Shown here: positions 25,482-34,038 of the stretch, in pieces
How the letters are laid out: every line of letters begins with the position of its first letter
Position numbering within the stretch: position 1 is the first letter of the stretch
From: Methylobacterium sp. WL119
Lineage (GTDB): Bacteria; Pseudomonadota; Alphaproteobacteria; Rhizobiales; Beijerinckiaceae
Length of the DNA stretch: 44,376 bases
Direction of reading: 5' to 3'
NCBI RefSeq assembly: GCF_008039875.1
Contig: NZ_VRUU01000037.1
Coordinates: forward strand, 1-44,376
The notes under the pieces: generated by a model
The model's input: only the letters and a program-made list of their open reading frames with translations
Database searches by the model: none
What the model was told of the DNA's origin: nothing
Made by a program: the position numbers and the translations under genes

Positions 25482-26036
25482 GCACGCCTATGTCCGCTGC
25501 TCGGCCAAGCTCCTCCAGTAAGGCGCTCGCAATCCCGCCCTCGTCTCGACAGCAGGGCCACGTCCACGTTGGCTAGCGCTCTTGCATGCTGCGAGACCCT
25601 TGGCAGGCATCCACGGCTCCAGGGCTGGATCCCGTCGATCGGGTCGCTCGCTCGATGACCGCGACCCGGAGCTTACTTCCTGGGCTGTCCCGCGGCAGGC
25701 GTGCTAGCCTCGGATAGCGGGAGCGGGGGTCGTCGGCCAGGAAGAGGCCGACGTAGGTCCGGATGGTCCTGGGGCGGCCTCGTCATCGACCCTAACTCAC
25801 TCGATGACTTCACGGTCGTTCGGGTTGTGCAGGACTGCCAGATCCGCCGTTAACGATGTCGGTGGATCAGCCCGACCGCGTGCACGAATTCGCTTTGCGA
25901 GAGCGCCGGACCAGGCCAGGTTCGACCCCGGCAGTCCCCGTACGTGCGCCGCCGCCTTTACCAGAGGCGGCCGGCGCCGGTGTTACCAGCACCAGCGCGC
26001 GGCCTGACCACAGTCGTATCGGATAAGGATGCAACC
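25482..26036. other. Gene-free region
   Basis: About 550 bases before the 45-aa ORF; no gene or repeat recognised. The last 60 bases must hold the promoter of the 26037-29763 gene row. Confidence 0.3.
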
Positions 26037-26174
26037 ATGGCTGAGCGCCACCTTAGCGGCCCCGCGCCGCGCTTCAAACCGTTCCTGCACACCCATCTCC
26101 GCCCCTACGGCAGCGAGATCGTGCCCGTTCGCTCCCCGTCCGTGATCGCGTTGCGCCGCACTGACCTCGCCTGA
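26037..26174 (+). CDS. Small basic protein of unknown function
   Basis: A 45-aa frame, MAERHLSGPAPRFKPFL..., with an ATG at 26037 and ATAAGGAT nine or so bases upstream. It is the first of four same-strand genes (26037-29763). It shows no signal peptide or known motif. Its regular composition and good ribosome site suggest that it is real. Confidence 0.45.
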   Translation: MAERHLSGPAPRFKPFLHTHLRPYGSEIVPVRSPSVIALRRTDLA

Positions 26175-26319
26175 GGTCCGTCGACGTCCTCAAACCCGAT
26201 CCGAGCAACCCCGACGCGTCGCCCCGCCCGGCGGCCTGCTGCAGCTTGCGCGCAGGCCGCCCATCCCCGGACCCAGCTGTGGCCGGTGGCGGACACGCGT
26301 CACGGACAGGAGCCCTTCC

Positions 26320-27300
26320 GTGCAGTACTTCCTCACCAACCCCGCGGCCGTGCGCGCCGCGTGCCTCGTCGAGCATCTCGACGCCGATCCACTCGGCGTG
26401 CGGATGGCCACCCCCGCCGGCTCGCCGGTGGTGGTGCTTGCCGCCCCGTGGATCCGTCGCCGCGAGCTTGCCGCCGGCGTCCACGGTTTGACGGTCGCCG
26501 CCTACATTCTGGCCGGACCGGTCGATCTCGAGGGGGTGTCCTGGCAGGTCTACGCCGGCGAGAGCGGCGACTTCCCCGAGCGCCTGGCCCGCCACGCCCG
26601 TGATCCGGCCAAAGGGTTCGTGAACATGGTGTTTCTGATCACGAGCCGCGATCCGGAGTTCGGTAAGCAGACCGTTCAGGCGCTGCAGTTCCTGATCGAT
26701 CGGACGATCGAACGCACCGGGCGGGCCAGCATCCTGCGCGGGGTACGTCCAAGCGAGCCGCGGCTCCATCCCGATGACTGGTGCCGCCTCGAGAGCTTGC
26801 TTGCAGCGGCCAACATCGGGCTGCTTGCCCTTGGCTGCCGCCTGCTCGAGCCCGCTCGCCCGGCCCATGGTCCGGTGCTCGAAGCCCCCGAAGCGGAGGA
26901 GAACACTCCCAGCGCGACGCCGCCGCGGGGTAAGGGAGCCGGCGCGACCGCCGCCGAGGCCGACCATGGCCGGAGCGGTCAGACCACGTTGGCGGGGCCG
27001 ATCGAGCCCCGCCGTCTGGTGCTGCAGCACAACGACGTCTGGGCACATGCGCTGGCCCTCGACGGAAGCGTCACGATCCGGGCTGGCTCGGAGATCCGCA
27101 AGACGGCTTACGCGACCATGAGCCCGGGTATCGTGCAGGCCCGTCAGACCTGCTGCGACGAGCACGCGCTCGTCGACATGCCGGGCGATACGACCCGCTG
27201 GCGCCTGGTGCGCGACGTGGTGGTGCCGTCCGCGACCTTCGCGGTCCGCTTCGTCACGGGTTGTCACCTCGACGGACGCGCCTGGCAGCCGCTGGCCTGA
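26320..27300 (+). CDS. GIY-YIG-like protein with altered catalytic residue
   Basis: A 326-aa protein. Residues about 57-165 fit the GIY-YIG nuclease fold of the kind linked to DUF4357 proteins: AAYILAG (GIY position), WQVYAGESGDFPERLARH (YIG position with the conserved Arg) and 'QALQFLIDRTIERTGRASIL'. The catalytic Glu normally found in the last motif (YLE..LI) is Gln123 here, so nuclease activity may be lost. The C-terminal part (about 240-326) is an all-beta-looking segment. The GTG start at 26320 has AGGAG upstream. It is second in a row of four genes that ends with a Lon-like ATPase. Confidence 0.7.
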   Translation: MQYFLTNPAAVRAACLVEHLDADPLGVRMATPAGSPVVVLAAPWIRRRELAAGVHGLTVAAYILAGPVDLEGVSWQVYAGESGDFPERLARHARDPAKGFVNMVFLITSRDPEFGKQTVQALQFLIDRTIERTGRASILRGVRPSEPRLHPDDWCRLESLLAAANIGLLALGCRLLEPARPAHGPVLEAPEAEENTPSATPPRGKGAGATAAEADHGRSGQTTLAGPIEPRRLVLQHNDVWAHALALDGSVTIRAGSEIRKTAYATMSPGIVQARQTCCDEHALVDMPGDTTRWRLVRDVVVPSATFAVRFVTGCHLDGRAWQPLA

Positions 27301-27419
27301 ACCGAACCCAGGCGGGCGCGCGTCGCCCGCCCAGGGGTTCCGATCCGTCGCTTCTTCCATCCCCTCATCCCGATCCCCAGCGTCGGCGTCGCGCCGATGC
27401 GATCGCCAGGCTTGTCCGC

Positions 27420-27923
27420 ATGCCCCTCCCGCGTATCCGCGTTCCCGTCCCCCTTGCCGTCGACCCGGTCGATCCGGCCTTGTCTCACCTGCCGCCCGAT
27501 CCGTTGACCTGGTGGCGGCAGGTGCCGCCGTCGACATTCGACCTCGCGGCCCAGCGCATCCTTCTCGAGGCACTGCGCGAGCGTGTATCCGCGACGCGCT
27601 CGATCGACATCGCTGCTTGCCTCAGCGACCCGGCCGCCGCCGTCCGCGCCGCACTGACGGCGTTGTCACCCCACCCCACCCGGGGTGATCGCGTGGCATC
27701 GCCCGACGATGCCAGCCGGGACCGCGTCCTCGACTTGGCGCTGTCGGCGGCGGCGCTCTGCGCCGCGCAGGGTGATCCCGCCTGTGCCGCCGTGCTCGTC
27801 CACGCCCTCGGTCGCCGCGCCCGTCGTCGCGCCGACCTCGCCGTCCTGTGCCTCGCCCACGCCTGGCGCCGCCCCGTGACCGATCCGGCCGGCATCCCCG
27901 TCGCGCCGACCGCACGCCGCTGA
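27420..27923 (+). CDS. Hypothetical protein upstream of the Lon-like ATPase
   Basis: A 167-aa protein rich in Ala, Arg and Pro with no recognised domain. It starts MPLPRIRVPVPLAV (ATG at 27420), contains 'LPPDPLTWWRQVPPSTFDLA' and ends with Ala-rich helices (about 105-150). It stops 13 bases before the GTG of the ATPase gene, so the two are co-transcribed. Its partner suggests that it may be an adaptor or substrate, but there is no direct evidence. Confidence 0.6.
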   Translation: MPLPRIRVPVPLAVDPVDPALSHLPPDPLTWWRQVPPSTFDLAAQRILLEALRERVSATRSIDIAACLSDPAAAVRAALTALSPHPTRGDRVASPDDASRDRVLDLALSAAALCAAQGDPACAAVLVHALGRRARRRADLAVLCLAHAWRRPVTDPAGIPVAPTARR

Positions 27924-27936
27924 GGGAGCAAACATC

Positions 27937-29763
27937 GTGGGATTTTCCTCCATCATCAGCGCCCCTTCGATCGAACCTGCGCTCGCCCGAACTCTACTGC
28001 TGGCGCATGTCCCGCGGCGTCTACGCCTCTCCCTCATGCCGGCTTTGCGCCTCAACGTCGCCCAACTCGGGATCGCCGCGGAGGTGACGACGCTCGCCCC
28101 CGATGCAGCCGGCCTCGCCGCAGCCTGGGTCGAGGCGGCCGACGTCTCCGCCGGCGCGCTGTGGCTCGACCCCCGGTTCGCCAACGCAGCAGCGGCGCTG
28201 ACTGGACACCTCGACGCCCTCGCGGTCGCCCGGGACCTGCCGGCGCTGGCTTCGCTCGCTGATGCCGTGGTGCTGCTGTCCCGCCCCGGTGAGGATCGTG
28301 CAGCTGCAGCGCGTCTTGCTCCTTCGGTATGGATGGAGAACCACCTCCTCGCCGAGCTTCATCTCCTGGTCGAGCCGACCGCCATGAGCCGCGCCCGGAT
28401 GGCCGTGGGGTTGCCCGAGGATGAGGTGGGCGACCGGAACACGCCGGACACCGCGTCGGCGGCCGCGGCGATGGCGGAGGACGACGACGAGGACGGCGAG
28501 ATCTCCGGTCGGCGCCGCGATGCTGAGGCGGCGCTGGAGCGTGCCTGGAGCACGTCCCTGGACACCGCGCTGCTCGACCTGCGCGCGGATGCGACGGCCG
28601 TCGTCGCCGGGCTGGCGACGCTGGCCGGCGGGGCCGGCGACGACCATCTGAACGGCGTCGCTCTGGTGCTGGCCGCGATCGAGGTCGGACGCCGCCTCGT
28701 CGTCCCGGTCGAGGAGCGGGTCCGCCGGGCGGAGAGCGCACGTCGCCAGACCCTGACCCGGCGGCTCGATCGGATGGAAACCGAACTGCGCCAGGCGCAG
28801 GCGGCTGCAGCTTCCGACCGGCCATCCAGCGCGGGACGGGCCACCGCCGACCACGAGCCGCACGTGACAGGGGCGAGCAAGCCCGCGGGCACGGCCGTCC
28901 AGGAGGGCTACCTGCTGGCCGTACCCCCGGTGGCGGAGAGCCCGGCGGACAAATCGCGCAACCTGGTCCGCGGCTACGAGGCGATCATAGGCAAGGCACT
29001 CCCCCTGGTCGCAACCCCCGACCTCACGGCACTGCGCGCCGAACTGATCGCCGAGTTTCCCTATGCCCATGCAGCGATCGAGGCGCTGCTGTCGGACCTC
29101 GGAGGGCGTTACGTGCACTTGCACCCCACGATACTCGTGGGTTTGCCCGGGTGCGGGAAATCCCGTCTGGCGCACCGGGTCGCCGAACGGCTCGGCCTGG
29201 GACCGTGGCGGGTCGACGGATCGCATGACGGCGCAAGTTTCCTGGGCGGAACGGACAGGCGGTGGACAAGTGCCGAACCCGCACACGCACTCATGGCGAT
29301 GAACAGGTTCGGCATCGCAAACCCGATGATCTTGATCGACGAGATCGAAAAAGCCGCGACCCGGACCGATCACGGTAGGCTTTGGGATACTTTGCTGGTC
29401 ATGCTCGAGCCTGAGACCGCGCGCCACTACATGGACCCGGCGTTCCAGGTCGAGGTCGACCTCAGTCAGGTATCCTGGATCGCCACCGCGAACACGACCA
29501 AAAACTTGCCCGGTCCACTGCTCGACCGCATGAGGGTGATCGGAGTCTCGTCGCCCGGACCGGCGGACTTGCCGGCACTGTTGCCGGGTGTGCTCGCTGG
29601 GATCGCGCAGGCCCGAGGGCACGATCCCCGGTTTCTTGAACCGCTGGATGGTGAGGAGCGTGGGGCGGTGGAAACCGCATGGCGGGGCGGATCCGTGCGC
29701 CGGCTGACGCGGGTGGTTGAGGCGATCGTCGCCGTACGCGGCAAGGTAGCCCCCCGGCACTGA
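27937..29763 (+). CDS. Lon-like AAA+ ATPase without protease domain
   Basis: A 608-aa protein. The N-terminal 390 residues are Ala-rich and helical with no known domain (an acidic stretch EDDDEDGE near 184-191). The C-terminal AAA+ module most resembles Lon: Walker A GLPGCGKS (about 402-409), Walker B MILIDEIEKA (about 463-472), sensor 1 IATANTT, arginine-finger region LLDRMRVI and sensor 2 GGSVRRLTRVVE. The Ser-Lys protease domain of Lon is absent. It probably remodels or unfolds proteins. The GTG start follows GAGGGAG. Confidence 0.82.
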   Translation: MGFSSIISAPSIEPALARTLLLAHVPRRLRLSLMPALRLNVAQLGIAAEVTTLAPDAAGLAAAWVEAADVSAGALWLDPRFANAAAALTGHLDALAVARDLPALASLADAVVLLSRPGEDRAAAARLAPSVWMENHLLAELHLLVEPTAMSRARMAVGLPEDEVGDRNTPDTASAAAAMAEDDDEDGEISGRRRDAEAALERAWSTSLDTALLDLRADATAVVAGLATLAGGAGDDHLNGVALVLAAIEVGRRLVVPVEERVRRAESARRQTLTRRLDRMETELRQAQAAAASDRPSSAGRATADHEPHVTGASKPAGTAVQEGYLLAVPPVAESPADKSRNLVRGYEAIIGKALPLVATPDLTALRAELIAEFPYAHAAIEALLSDLGGRYVHLHPTILVGLPGCGKSRLAHRVAERLGLGPWRVDGSHDGASFLGGTDRRWTSAEPAHALMAMNRFGIANPMILIDEIEKAATRTDHGRLWDTLLVMLEPETARHYMDPAFQVEVDLSQVSWIATANTTKNLPGPLLDRMRVIGVSSPGPADLPALLPGVLAGIAQARGHDPRFLEPLDGEERGAVETAWRGGSVRRLTRVVEAIVAVRGKVAPRH

Positions 29764-30681
29764 GAGCGCCTCAGGCCACGGCCAAGATCGGAGTCTGTGC
29801 GCATCACCCAGGCTTGCGATCCACGGCAGGACCTCATCGAGCGAGCCGGCGTCGTCGAACGGACCGGCGACGATCTCGAACAACAGCGGGGAGGGCTTCT
29901 CGTCCGGCGTCGGATCGGCAGCGGAAGCAGGGCCAGGTGGATGGAAGGTGGGCAAGCTGCCGTTGGCGATGTTGCACGTCGCACCGGCCATTGCCGCCTC
30001 GACATCGACGATCGGATTGCGGTCGCTTGAACCCAGATCGTCCTCCCCGAGGGTGGTGATGGGGGCCGAAGTCGGATCCGGGCCGCTGGCCGCGCCGTCG
30101 AGCAGGGAAGGCGGTTCGGCGACGAGGGGGGGCGCGACGAGATCGACGACGACGAGGGTGGGCGCCTTCGGAGCGCTCGGCGCCCGCGGGGGCGAGCGGC
30201 TGGTTTTACCGGCGCGCGAAGTCGTTTTCTTGGTTGGACGCGAATTGGTCAGGAAGCTCCAACGCGCATGCATGCCCGCATCGGGTGGAACCAGCAGGAC
30301 GTCGATGGTCAGACGACCGGCGATCCGGCGCACCGTCACGAGCCAGACTGCCGTCCCCCACCGCTGCCGTGCGCCTGCGGACGCCGCGCCCGCCCATGCT
30401 CCATCATCGACGCAGTCGAGGGGTGCCTCCGCCCTGGCCATCGCCACGACGTGATGGGTGGAAGCCAGTCTGCGTCCGTCCGGCAGTCCCTTGACGGTCA
30501 GACGGGCATCCTCGACCCGCTGGTCGAGACTGCCGAACACGGTGTCACGATCCCCGTACAGCGTCGCGTACGAGGAACTCTCCGTGTTCCAACTGACGAT
30601 GTCCTCCAGCTTTGCCGGAAGTGCGGCTCGAGCGACGCTCGAGAGTGCGAAAACCGCCGTGCGCTTCGGTGAATGGGCCAT
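29764..30681 (-). CDS. Hypothetical protein whose frame stays open across the ATPase gene
   Basis: The gene starts MAHSPKRTAVFALSSVARAA at ATG 30681 with GGAGG six bases upstream. About 305 codons look like a real protein: a first domain (about 1-145, 'IVSWNTESSSYATLYGD', 'TAVWLVTVRRIAGRLTIDVL'), a Pro/Ala/Ser-rich linker, and an acidic C-terminal segment ending 'LPWIASLGDAHRL'. No family is recognised. There is no stop at its expected end: the frame continues antisense to the Lon-like ATPase gene until 28021. The end given here is where independent coding evidence stops; the true 3' end was probably altered by a frameshift or truncation. Confidence 0.5.
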
Positions 30682-30726
30682 AGGGAACCTCCGTTTTCGA
30701 AGATCCAGGCTTTGTTCGAAAATCAC

Positions 30727-30887
30727 AACAAGAGTTCGCTAGAATATTTTTGTAGGCCTATAACGTTTATCCCCCTACAGAAAAAATTTGTAGACCACAT
30801 CCGGAATGTGAAGCTATTAGTCAGGAGCTTAGCAGAGGCCAGCACTGGCGCGGTACTACCGCAAGCCGGATCTCACGGGAACTCACC
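30727..30887. other. Candidate oriT/promoter region upstream of mobilisation genes
   Basis: This 160-base AT-rich gap lies between a divergent gene and the MobC-like/relaxase pair, the usual place for an origin of transfer. TGTAGG (30751-30756) and CCTACA (30774-30779) form an inverted repeat, and CACAT-CCGGA-ATGTG (30796-30810) is a small perfect hairpin. No known nic sequence is recognised. Confidence 0.4.
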
Positions 30888-31244
30888 ATGGCTGGATCCG
30901 AAACGCGGCGGGCTATTCACTGTGCAAGCGTACGACTCACCCCCGGGGAACGTACGACGATTGCGAAGGCCGCGGCCCGTGCTGGCCTTGCGCCGAGCGG
31001 GTTTTTGCGACGCGCCGGGCTGGCGGCGGCGCGAGGCACACCCGGCAAAGGAAGTGCTGCGGCGCGGCCGGGACTGGATCTGGCCCGCTGGACCGCGGCA
31101 GTGGGAGAGGTCGCTGATGTCCTAGCCGATGTGATGGCGCGGTCTGAGGTGGATGGGCCGGTCACGGCAGAGATCGTTGCGCTTCGTCAGTCGATCCGCG
31201 ACCTCGACGCGATGGTGGTTTGGGCGATCGAGCACGACGGGTGA
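30888..31244 (+). CDS. MobC-like relaxosome accessory protein
   Basis: A 118-aa protein with the MobC/relaxosome pattern: an early strand 'IHCASVRLTPGERTTIAKAA' and helix 'ARAGLAPSGFLRRAGL' form a ribbon-helix-helix-like DNA-binding part, followed by a Gly/Ala linker and a C-terminal helix ('EIVALRQSIRDLDAMV'). Such proteins bind oriT and help the relaxase melt DNA. Its TGA overlaps the GTG of the relaxase gene (GTGA). Confidence 0.65.
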   Translation: MAGSETRRAIHCASVRLTPGERTTIAKAAARAGLAPSGFLRRAGLAAARGTPGKGSAAARPGLDLARWTAAVGEVADVLADVMARSEVDGPVTAEIVALRQSIRDLDAMVVWAIEHDG

Positions 31245-32836
31245 TCATCAACATCCACCCTCACGGCCGAACGCCGAGCGCACGGTCCGCACTTGCTGCG
31301 CATCTCACCGCAACGACCGGGGGGCAGGGTGTACGGCTTGTGCGGGTTCGGGGGACGATCGCGGACGCCGTCGAGGGAGCGATCGCCTGTTTTGCCCGCC
31401 TCCGCGCTCTGTCGGAACGCGCTCGCATCGCGTTCTGGCATTTGAACCTGAATCCGATCCGTTTCTGGAACGCGACTCAGCGTGACGAGGCGGTGAGGCG
31501 GATCCTGAAGGCGCTATCGGCCGAGCGCCATGCGTACGTATTGATCGAGCATACGGCCAAGCCGCGGGCGCGGGGGGAGGGGGCACCGACGCACTACCAT
31601 CTGCTGATCGCGAATGTCGGCCGGGATGGGCGCGCACTCAACCCATCATTTGCCTACGTCCGCCTCGAGGCAGTGCGGGCGACGCTGGAGGTTGATTTTG
31701 GTGAGGCGGTCACCCCGAGCCGCCGGACGGACGCAGTGGTTCGCCGACTCCACCGTGACGGACGTCCTGATGTTGCAAGTGCCGTCGAGGCGGTCCGCCC
31801 CGCCTCCGACGCCCAACCGAAATCTGGCCTGAGCACTGCGACGCGGGCTCGATTGGCACGGGTTGGGCTCTCTGCCCCCGGACTGCGGGCGCAGGTCATC
31901 GATATCTATAGGCGCGGCGAGGAAGGAACCTCGCTGTGCCCGGCGCTCGCGGATATCGGCCTGACCCTGATGGAGGGTAAGCGGACCGGCATTTGGATCG
32001 TGAAAGCCGGCGATCACCTCGTGGGGTCCCTCGACCGGCTGGTTGCCCGGCCGCGTGCCGAGATTGCGACACGCATGACCGTGCCCCCTCGAGCCGTTAG
32101 CCCCGAGACCGGACCAAAGCGCGCGGATGCGACAATCGAGATCGGCTCGGTTGATGATGTGTCGCTTGCGACCCAGGAGCAGACAGGATCGCAGAAGATC
32201 AGTGTGGCTGCAGCCTCTTGGACCCGGCATATCCAGGGCCTGATCGATGCCAGCCAGACCGCACTCGAGGAGGCAGAACGTCGAACCGAAAGGCCTGAGC
32301 GAACCAGGCTGATCGCTATGGTCGAGCGTCGGGTCGTGGCGGCTAGGGCTGCGAGGGAGGCTGCCGAGCTTGTCCTTGTTGAACAGATGCGGAAAATGGC
32401 GCCGAGTGGGTGGTTCAACAGGATCCTTGGACGGACGGCGCTCCATGAATCGCTGATGAGGACCGTGCGAGCGGACGTTGCGCGGGCGATGCACTGCCTC
32501 GAGACTGTGAAGGAACGCAAAGCCCACATCGGAGGTCGGGTGGCAGCGGAGTTGCGCCACTGGCAGGAAACTGTCGCGCGTGAGGACCGGGAGCAGGCGC
32601 GTGAAGAGCATCGGCTCAAAGGGCAGATCGAGCTCTGGCGGGAAGCCTTGGCTGTTATTGAGGCAGACCCCCAAGTGGCGGTAGGTGGAAGCGCAGCGAT
32701 TAAGGAAGCCGTATTGACCAAGCGTGCTGAGTTGAGAAAAATTCAGCCGTGGTCGCGTGGGTCGCGTCCCAGCCCCGCTCATGGCTCTACACCACCAATC
32801 TCGACCGTGCCGAGATCTTCTACGGCGTCACCATGA
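31241..32836 (+). CDS. Divergent relaxase/mobilisation protein
   Basis: A 531-aa protein. The N-terminal part is relaxase-like: after MIINIHPHGRTP there is 'RIAFWHLNLNPIRFW' and the metal-binding His motif THYHLLIANVGRDGRALN, typical of MOB relaxase motif III. No Tyr occurs in the first 80 residues, where MobA-type relaxases keep the nicking Tyr, so the catalytic residue is unclear. The C-terminal half (about 300-490) is a long charged helical region. GTG at 31241 overlaps the mobC-like stop. The last 30 codons run into a PIN-toxin fragment in another frame, so the original C-terminus has been replaced. Confidence 0.65.
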   Translation: MIINIHPHGRTPSARSALAAHLTATTGGQGVRLVRVRGTIADAVEGAIACFARLRALSERARIAFWHLNLNPIRFWNATQRDEAVRRILKALSAERHAYVLIEHTAKPRARGEGAPTHYHLLIANVGRDGRALNPSFAYVRLEAVRATLEVDFGEAVTPSRRTDAVVRRLHRDGRPDVASAVEAVRPASDAQPKSGLSTATRARLARVGLSAPGLRAQVIDIYRRGEEGTSLCPALADIGLTLMEGKRTGIWIVKAGDHLVGSLDRLVARPRAEIATRMTVPPRAVSPETGPKRADATIEIGSVDDVSLATQEQTGSQKISVAAASWTRHIQGLIDASQTALEEAERRTERPERTRLIAMVERRVVAARAAREAAELVLVEQMRKMAPSGWFNRILGRTALHESLMRTVRADVARAMHCLETVKERKAHIGGRVAAELRHWQETVAREDREQAREEHRLKGQIELWREALAVIEADPQVAVGGSAAIKEAVLTKRAELRKIQPWSRGSRPSPAHGSTPPISTVPRSSTASP

Positions 32837-33114
32837 TACCGCCAGGCCGCCGGCGGGACGGGTTCGCTCTGGTCGCCTCGGCGATCTTTGCCGAGGCGTT
32901 TACTGGGCGCGTCCTGCCATTCGACGGCTTGGCCGCTGATCACGATGCGCGGATCATACGGACGCGTCGCGACGCCGGGATGCCGATCGAAGGCTTTGAC
33001 GCCTTGATAGCAGCCACGACCGCGGCTGCGGGCTACAGCATCGCCACCCGCGCTGTCGGCGGTTTCGAAGCGTGCGGTCTGACGGTCATCAATCCCTGGC
33101 AAGCAGCAGGGTGA
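32749..33114 (+). pseudogene. 5'-truncated PIN-domain toxin (FitB/VapC type)
   Basis: The frame encodes 'VAWVASQPRSWLYTTNLDRA', 'EIFYGVTMIPPGRRRDGF' and 'EGFDALIAATTAAAGYSIAT', the middle and end of a FitB-like PIN ribonuclease. About 30 N-terminal residues with the first catalytic Asp are missing, and no cognate antitoxin is next to it. The GTG at 32749 is probably only a chance start. The upstream edge coincides with the relaxase C-terminus, marking a recombination junction. Confidence 0.7.
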
Positions 33115-33170
33115 TAACGAAGTCGCTCCCAAAACACATAAGCTCGATCCTACCTGAGCATCTTGCCGCG

Positions 33171-33872
33171 TCAGCTTGCGATGGCTTGCATTTGACTGAC
33201 GCCTTCGCGCAGCACGTAGCCACGACCCCAGACTGTCTCAATGTAGTTCTTGCCCTGGCTGGCGTTGGCGAGCTTCTTCCGCAGCTTGCAGATGAACACG
33301 TCGATGATCTTCAGCTCGGGCTCGTCCATGCCGCCGTAGAGATGGTTGAGGAACATCTCCTTGGTCAGCGTCGTGCCCTTCCGCAGGGCAAGGAGTTCCA
33401 GCATCTGGTACTCCTTGCCAGTGAGCGGAACCCGGTTCCCACCGATCGCGACAAGCTTCTGATCGAGGTTGACGACCATGTCGTCGATCGTCACGGCCGC
33501 CTCGGCATGCCCTTGCGAGCGGCGGACGATCGCCTGAATGCGGGCGACGAGCTCATCCCGGTGGAACGGCTTGGTGAGGTAGTCGTCGGCGCCAAAGCCG
33601 AGACCCTTCACCTTGTCCTCGATGCTGGCCATCCCTGAGAGGATCAGGATCGGGGTCTTCACCTTGGCCACGCGAAGGCTGCGCAGCACCTCGTAGCCGG
33701 ATATGTCAGGGAGCGTCAGGTCGAGGAGGATGATGTCGTAGTCGTAGAGCTTGCCTAGATCGATCCCCTCCTCACCGAGATCGGTGACGAAGGGATTGAA
33801 CCCGGCCGTCTTCAACATCAGCTCGATGCTCTGCGCCACCGCCGCATCGTCCTCGATCAGCAGAACCCGCAT
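33171..33872 (-). CDS. ctrA: CtrA cell-cycle response regulator, plasmid copy
   Basis: A 233-aa OmpR-type response regulator that is clearly CtrA: receiver domain with phospho-acceptor Asp51 (LLDLTLPD), and a DNA-binding domain with the signature '[20 protein letters not shown]' and '[13 protein letters not shown]', shared almost exactly with the Caulobacter protein. CtrA is the essential master regulator of alphaproteobacterial division, motility and replication timing, normally chromosomal. The C-terminal tail ([12 protein letters not shown]) differs from Caulobacter. The gene is divergent from a Ros/MucR regulator; a TTAA-containing inverted repeat lies just upstream. Confidence 0.93.
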   Translation of the reverse strand: MRVLLIEDDAAVAQSIELMLKTAGFNPFVTDLGEEGIDLGKLYDYDIILLDLTLPDISGYEVLRSLRVAKVKTPILILSGMASIEDKVKGLGFGADDYLTKPFHRDELVARIQAIVRRSQGHAEAAVTIDDMVVNLDQKLVAIGGNRVPLTGKEYQMLELLALRKGTTLTKEMFLNHLYGGMDEPELKIIDVFICKLRKKLANASQGKNYIETVWGRGYVLREGVSQMQAIAS

Positions 33873-34038
33873 CGTCCGTCCCCGTAAGTGTTAAGATCCA
33901 CTAATGCGTGATCCTTAACAAATCCCTGTTTTGCAGTAGGGTCCGTATCAGCGCCTTATCGGCCTATATTCGACTTGTTGTTCTGCCAGAAACTAATTAA
34001 GATAGGCCATATCAGTTGATTATAGGGCAGTATATTTC
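33873..34038. promoter_or_regulatory. ctrA-mucR divergent promoter region
   Basis: The 166 AT-rich bases between two regulator genes contain GTTAAGATCCAC and GTGATCCTTAAC (33890-33919), an imperfect inverted repeat 17 bases from the ctrA start. CtrA binds TTAA-N7-TTAA; here TTAA-N7-TAAT is present, one half site being imperfect. Autoregulation by CtrA is plausible. MucR proteins bind AT-rich DNA, so this gap could also be a MucR target. Confidence 0.5.

Noticed and set aside
26074..27573. Long open frame (499 codons) on the minus strand
   Set aside because: It lies antisense to the GIY-YIG-like gene, has a repetitive Arg/Gly/Ala composition and no recognisable domain; high GC explains it.
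31646..32782. Long open frame (378 codons) on the minus strand
   Set aside because: Antisense to the relaxase gene; the plus-strand frame has a recognisable His motif and a coupled upstream gene.
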